DNA from: Methylococcales bacterium
Lineage (GTDB): Bacteria > Pseudomonadota > Gammaproteobacteria > Methylococcales > Methylomonadaceae
Reading direction: 5' to 3'
Length of the DNA: 64,000 bases
Assembly (NCBI GenBank): GCA_030949405.1
Contig: JAUZSN010000002.1
Location: 744,001-808,000 of the forward strand
The notes below the pieces were generated by a model that did not search any database, was not told the origin of the DNA, and worked only from the letters and a program-made list of their open reading frames with translations. This document shows, one piece after another, positions 60,785 through 64,000 of this stretch. Position 1 is the first letter of the stretch; the number at the start of each line of letters is the position of its first letter. The translations under genes and the position numbers were made by a program.

Positions 60785-62587
60785 TCATGCGTCTTTATTG
60801 ACTTGTAACACGGCCAAAAAAGCTTCTTGTGGAATTTCAATACTACCGACTTGTTTCATCCGTTTTTTCCCCGCTTTTTGTTTTTCAAGCAGTTTTTTCT
60901 TACGACTAATATCACCGCCATAACATTTTGCAGTCACATTTTTACGCAAGGCTTTAACGGTAGATCGGGCAATAATTTTAGAGCCAATAGCCGCTTGTAT
61001 CGCCACTTCATACATTTGACGCGGAATTAATTCTTTCATTTTTTCAACTAAGTCACGCCCGCGTGTTTGACTTAAATCGCGGTGAACAATAATAGATAAG
61101 GCATCAACTTTATCGCCGTTAATTAATATATCCAGTTTTATTAAAGCGGCTTCTTGAAAGCGCAAAAATTCATAATCAAACGATGCGTAGCCTCGTGAAA
61201 TAGATTTTAAGCGATCAAAAAAATCTAAAACGACTTCACTCAACGGTAATTCGTAACTTAATGAAACCTGAGAGCCTGTGTACTGCATATTTTTTTGAAC
61301 GCCGCGTTTTTCAACACAAAGACTAATCACACCGCCTAAATAATCTTGAGGGACTAAAATGTTGGCCTGAATAATCGGCTCTCTAATTTCAGTAATAACG
61401 CCCGCATCAGGTAATCTTGCAGGGTTATCAACCATTAATATGGTCCCCTTTTGCGTCTCAACTTCATAAATAACGGTGGGCGCAGTCGTAATTAAATCAA
61501 TCGCGTATTCACGCTCTAAACGCTCTTGCACAATTTCCATGTGCAACATCCCTAAAAAACCACAACGGAATCCAAACCCTAAGGCTTGTGAGGTTTCAGG
61601 TTCAAACTGTAAGGCGGCATCATTAAGATGTAATTTATCTAACGCCTCACGCATGTTGGTATAATCATCCGAGCTAACAGGGTAAAGCCCTGCAAAAACG
61701 CGCGGTTGTACTTTTTCAAAGCCTTTTAAACTATCAACCGCAGGATCACTGGTTAGGGTAATGGTATCCCCGACTGGTGCGCCGAAAATATCTTTAATGC
61801 CTGCAACGATAAAGCCCACTTCGCCCGTTCCTAGCGCGTCTTTCTCCAATCGTTTAGGGGTAAATACGCCTACTTTTTCAGCTAAAAAAGATTTCCCCGT
61901 CGACATAATCGTTATTTTTTGTTTGCGTTGGAGGCGACCATTAACAATTCTAACTAATGAAACCACGCCTAAGTAATTATCAAACCAAGAGTCAATAATT
62001 AGGGCTTGTAACGGCGCGTTTTGATCACCACTGGGGGCAGGGATTTCTTGAACCAGTTGCTCTAAAACCGCTTTAATGCCAATCCCTGTTTTAGCACTGA
62101 TTTTAAGGGCATTATCCGCAGGAATACCAATAACATCCTCAATTTCGTGCATCACGCGTTCAGGTTCAGCCGAAGGCAAATCAATTTTATTTAAAACGGG
62201 AATAACTTCTAAGCCTTGCTCAATGGCGGTATAACAATTAGCGACACTTTGGGCTTCAACCCCTTGGGCGGCATCCACAATCAATAACGCCCCTTCACAG
62301 GCGGCTAGTGAGCGTGAGACTTCATAAGAAAAGTCAACATGACCGGGAGTGTCAATGAAATTGAGCTGATACGTGTGTCCATCATCGGATTTATACGCTA
62401 ACGTAACACTCTGGGCTTTAATGGTAATGCCTCGCTCTCGTTCTATATCCATTGAATCTAAGACTTGAGCGGCCATTTCTCTGTCACTTAAACCGTCACA
62501 CAACTGTATAAAGCGGTCAGCGAGGGTTGATTTTCCATGATCGATATGCGCGATAATGGAGAAATTTCGTATATATTTTAAATCCAC
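60785..62587 (-). CDS. lepA: Elongation factor 4 (LepA)
   Basis: LepA is a translational GTPase acting on the ribosome, probably in initiation or back-translocation under stress. The 600-aa chain has G1 A-H-I-D-H-G-K-S-T, the switch G-I-T-I-K-A, D-T-P-G-H and N-K-I-D-L, and the LepA-specific C-terminal domain. It is the first gene of the lepA-lepB-DUF4845-rnc-era operon. Confidence 0.97.
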   Translation of the reverse strand: MDLKYIRNFSIIAHIDHGKSTLADRFIQLCDGLSDREMAAQVLDSMDIERERGITIKAQSVTLAYKSDDGHTYQLNFIDTPGHVDFSYEVSRSLAACEGALLIVDAAQGVEAQSVANCYTAIEQGLEVIPVLNKIDLPSAEPERVMHEIEDVIGIPADNALKISAKTGIGIKAVLEQLVQEIPAPSGDQNAPLQALIIDSWFDNYLGVVSLVRIVNGRLQRKQKITIMSTGKSFLAEKVGVFTPKRLEKDALGTGEVGFIVAGIKDIFGAPVGDTITLTSDPAVDSLKGFEKVQPRVFAGLYPVSSDDYTNMREALDKLHLNDAALQFEPETSQALGFGFRCGFLGMLHMEIVQERLEREYAIDLITTAPTVIYEVETQKGTILMVDNPARLPDAGVITEIREPIIQANILVPQDYLGGVISLCVEKRGVQKNMQYTGSQVSLSYELPLSEVVLDFFDRLKSISRGYASFDYEFLRFQEAALIKLDILINGDKVDALSIIVHRDLSQTRGRDLVEKMKELIPRQMYEVAIQAAIGSKIIARSTVKALRKNVTAKCYGGDISRKKKLLEKQKAGKKRMKQVGSIEIPQEAFLAVLQVNKDA

Positions 62588-63026
62588 TTAATTTTCAGTT
62601 ATTTGTGAGGCGGTTACAAAGAAATGAAATTCAAGTTTCTAAAATTTAGTCAAACTATTAATTTAATAGACAGTTTAGGAAAAATTTCTCTGAATTTCAA
62701 ACCTTTCATTGTAACAGAAATTAGTCTTAGACCAGGTTTCTATTTCATTTTGCGATACGAAAAAAATCGCCTCTTATTTTGGTTAATCAATGACGCTAAA
62801 AATTTAAAAGACTCCCCTTTCTTATAATTTCATCCTTTATTTAAAATTAATGATTCGATACCGTGTACTTTATTGAAATTTAAAGGGCAATCAGCGTGAT
62901 TTTTTTAAGAAATAAGGGTTGATAACGGTTAAATAAAATCAGGATGAGGTCGTAATCCCCATTGACATAAATGTTTAACCCCCGTAGTTTAAATGGTTTT
63001 AGCTTCTAATCTGTCAAGAGTTACCA
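62588..63026. other. Divergent gap between lepA and the aminotransferase gene
   Basis: A 67-codon plus-strand frame at 62624-62827 has an ATG about 15 bp after GAGG and encodes a basic, partly hydrophobic peptide (S-L-R-P-G-F-Y-F-I-L-R-Y). It vaguely recalls the C-terminal end of YgfX-type proteins but is too weak to call. Promoters for both neighbours must lie here; none is clear. Confidence 0.35.
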
Positions 63027-64000
63027 ATGGAAGAATTTCATCGAATCAGCCGTTTACCCCCTTATGTTTTTAATATTGTTAACGAATTAAAAGCAAAAGC
63101 GCGCGCCAATGGGGAGGATATTATTGATTTTGGCATGGGTAATCCCGATCAGCCAACACCTAAACATATTGTTGATAAAATGGTGGAAGCCGCACAGCGA
63201 GATGATACCCATCGCTATTCTGTCTCCAAAGGGATTCCTCGGTTAAGGCAAGCCATTTGTAACTGGTATAAAAAACGCTACGATGTTGATTTAGACCCTG
63301 AAACGGAGGCTATTGTCACCATTGGTTCAAAAGAGGGGCTTGCTCATCTTGCCTTAGCGACCTTAGGACCGGGTGATGTTGTTTTAGTCCCTAACCCCGC
63401 CTATCCCATTCATCCTTATGGGGTCGTCATTGCAGGCGCGGATTTACGTCATGTTTCGCTCGTCCCTGGTGTTGATTTTTTTGAAGAGCTGCACAAAGCC
63501 ATTATTGATTCATGGCCTAAGCCGAAAATGTTAATTCTAAATTTTCCAGGCAATCCAACCACGCAATGTATCGAACTGGATTTTTTTGAACGCATTATCA
63601 AAGTCGCAAAAGAGCATAATATTTGGATTGTTCATGATATTGCCTATGCGGATATTGTTTTTGATGGCTATAAAGCCCCTTCTATTTTAGAGGTGGAGGG
63701 CGCAAAAGACATTGCTGTTGAATTCTTTTCATTATCTAAAAGCTATAATATGCCAGGATGGCGTGTCGGGTTTATGTGTGGAAATCCTGATTTAGTCGCG
63801 GCCTTAACACGGATGAAATCTTATTTAGATTACGGAACCTTTACCCCGATTCAAGTCGCCGCGATTCATGCTTTAGAAGGCCCTCAAGACTGTGTTAAAG
63901 AAATTTGTGCCATGTATAAAAGTCGTCGAGATGCGTTGTGTGACGGCTTAAATGCGTTAGGGTGGGCCGTTGAAAAACCGAAAGCTACGATGTTTGTTTG
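63027..64000 (+). CDS. alaC: AlaC-like pyridoxal-phosphate aminotransferase, 3' end beyond window
   Basis: The first ~324 residues of a class I/II aminotransferase are present. The start [15 protein letters not shown] and the segment D-F-G-M-G-N-P-D match the glutamate-pyruvate aminotransferase AlaC/YfdZ group. N-F-P-G-N-P-T-T and the lysine in [15 protein letters not shown] form the cofactor site. Related LL-diaminopimelate aminotransferases are the alternative. In relatives hom and thrC often follow. Confidence 0.88.
   Translation, partial: MEEFHRISRLPPYVFNIVNELKAKARANGEDIIDFGMGNPDQPTPKHIVDKMVEAAQRDDTHRYSVSKGIPRLRQAICNWYKKRYDVDLDPETEAIVTIGSKEGLAHLALATLGPGDVVLVPNPAYPIHPYGVVIAGADLRHVSLVPGVDFFEELHKAIIDSWPKPKMLILNFPGNPTTQCIELDFFERIIKVAKEHNIWIVHDIAYADIVFDGYKAPSILEVEGAKDIAVEFFSLSKSYNMPGWRVGFMCGNPDLVAALTRMKSYLDYGTFTPIQVAAIHALEGPQDCVKEICAMYKSRRDALCDGLNALGWAVEKPKATMFV

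Noticed and set aside
62624-62827. A 67-codon gene between lepA and the aminotransferase
   Set aside because: A weak YgfX-like resemblance and a distant ribosome-binding site are not enough to call a gene; noted only in the gap description.

Overview
The window looks like part of a gammaproteobacterial chromosome with moderate to low GC. I suspect a Methylococcales-type methanotroph relative, but this rests on general resemblance only. The lineage clues are the gene orders birA-coaX, hemC-hemD-hemX-hemY and lepA-lepB-DUF4845-rnc-era, plus an apbE-nqrM pair implying a Na+-translocating NADH:quinone reductase elsewhere.

Layout. 1-12.9 kb is a compact, intact housekeeping block: phosphoesterase, ispG, beta-carbonic anhydrase, apbE, nqrM, a membrane protein, coaX/birA facing aroE, hemCDXY and purM. 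13.1-57.9 kb is a long accessory region that is largely a graveyard of mobile DNA. It holds four copies of an AT-rich IS5-like element (one nested in another), three copies of a 1.7-kb element with 8-bp target duplications and three small MITE-like relatives, two IS66-like copies, an IS110 element hit twice, ISAzo13-like and IS4-like debris, one structurally complete group II intron and two remnants, and two RAYT fragments. 58.0-64 kb returns to housekeeping genes: era, rnc, a DUF4845 gene, lepB, lepA and the start of an alaC-like aminotransferase.

Four cargo islands sit in the accessory region. (i) Two AT-rich unknown genes at 14.9-19.0 kb, one split by the nested IS and one truncated. (ii) A type II restriction-modification system at 22.9-27.7 kb: intact Eco57I/TaqI-like methyltransferase, controller protein, and an endonuclease gene split by an IS, next to attC-like hairpins. 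(iii) A decayed polyketide locus at 31.4-42.4 kb: one PKS with reconstructed order KS-AT-KR-DH-ACP-thioesterase-sulfotransferase, an iron alcohol dehydrogenase, and a phytanoyl-CoA-dioxygenase-like enzyme whose first metal-ligand motif reads H-Q-A instead of H-x-D, as in non-heme iron halogenases. A (CTTA)12 tract lies just upstream of that enzyme's ribosome-binding site. (iv) A TetR-controlled tripartite RND efflux operon at 43.9-49.9 kb with a perfect 25-bp palindrome as likely operator.

The polyketide locus is the best candidate for an undescribed system. In transcription order it reads PKS, dehydrogenase, halogenase-like enzyme, with a 4-bp overlap at the first junction. It is broken here by an IS5-like element at the 5' end, a 5-bp duplication in the AT domain, an IS66 element inside the ACP and a homopolymer slip in the halogenase-like gene. 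An intact relative should be sought elsewhere. Many lesions in the accessory region are one-base changes in A/T runs, so some pseudogene calls depend on assembly accuracy.
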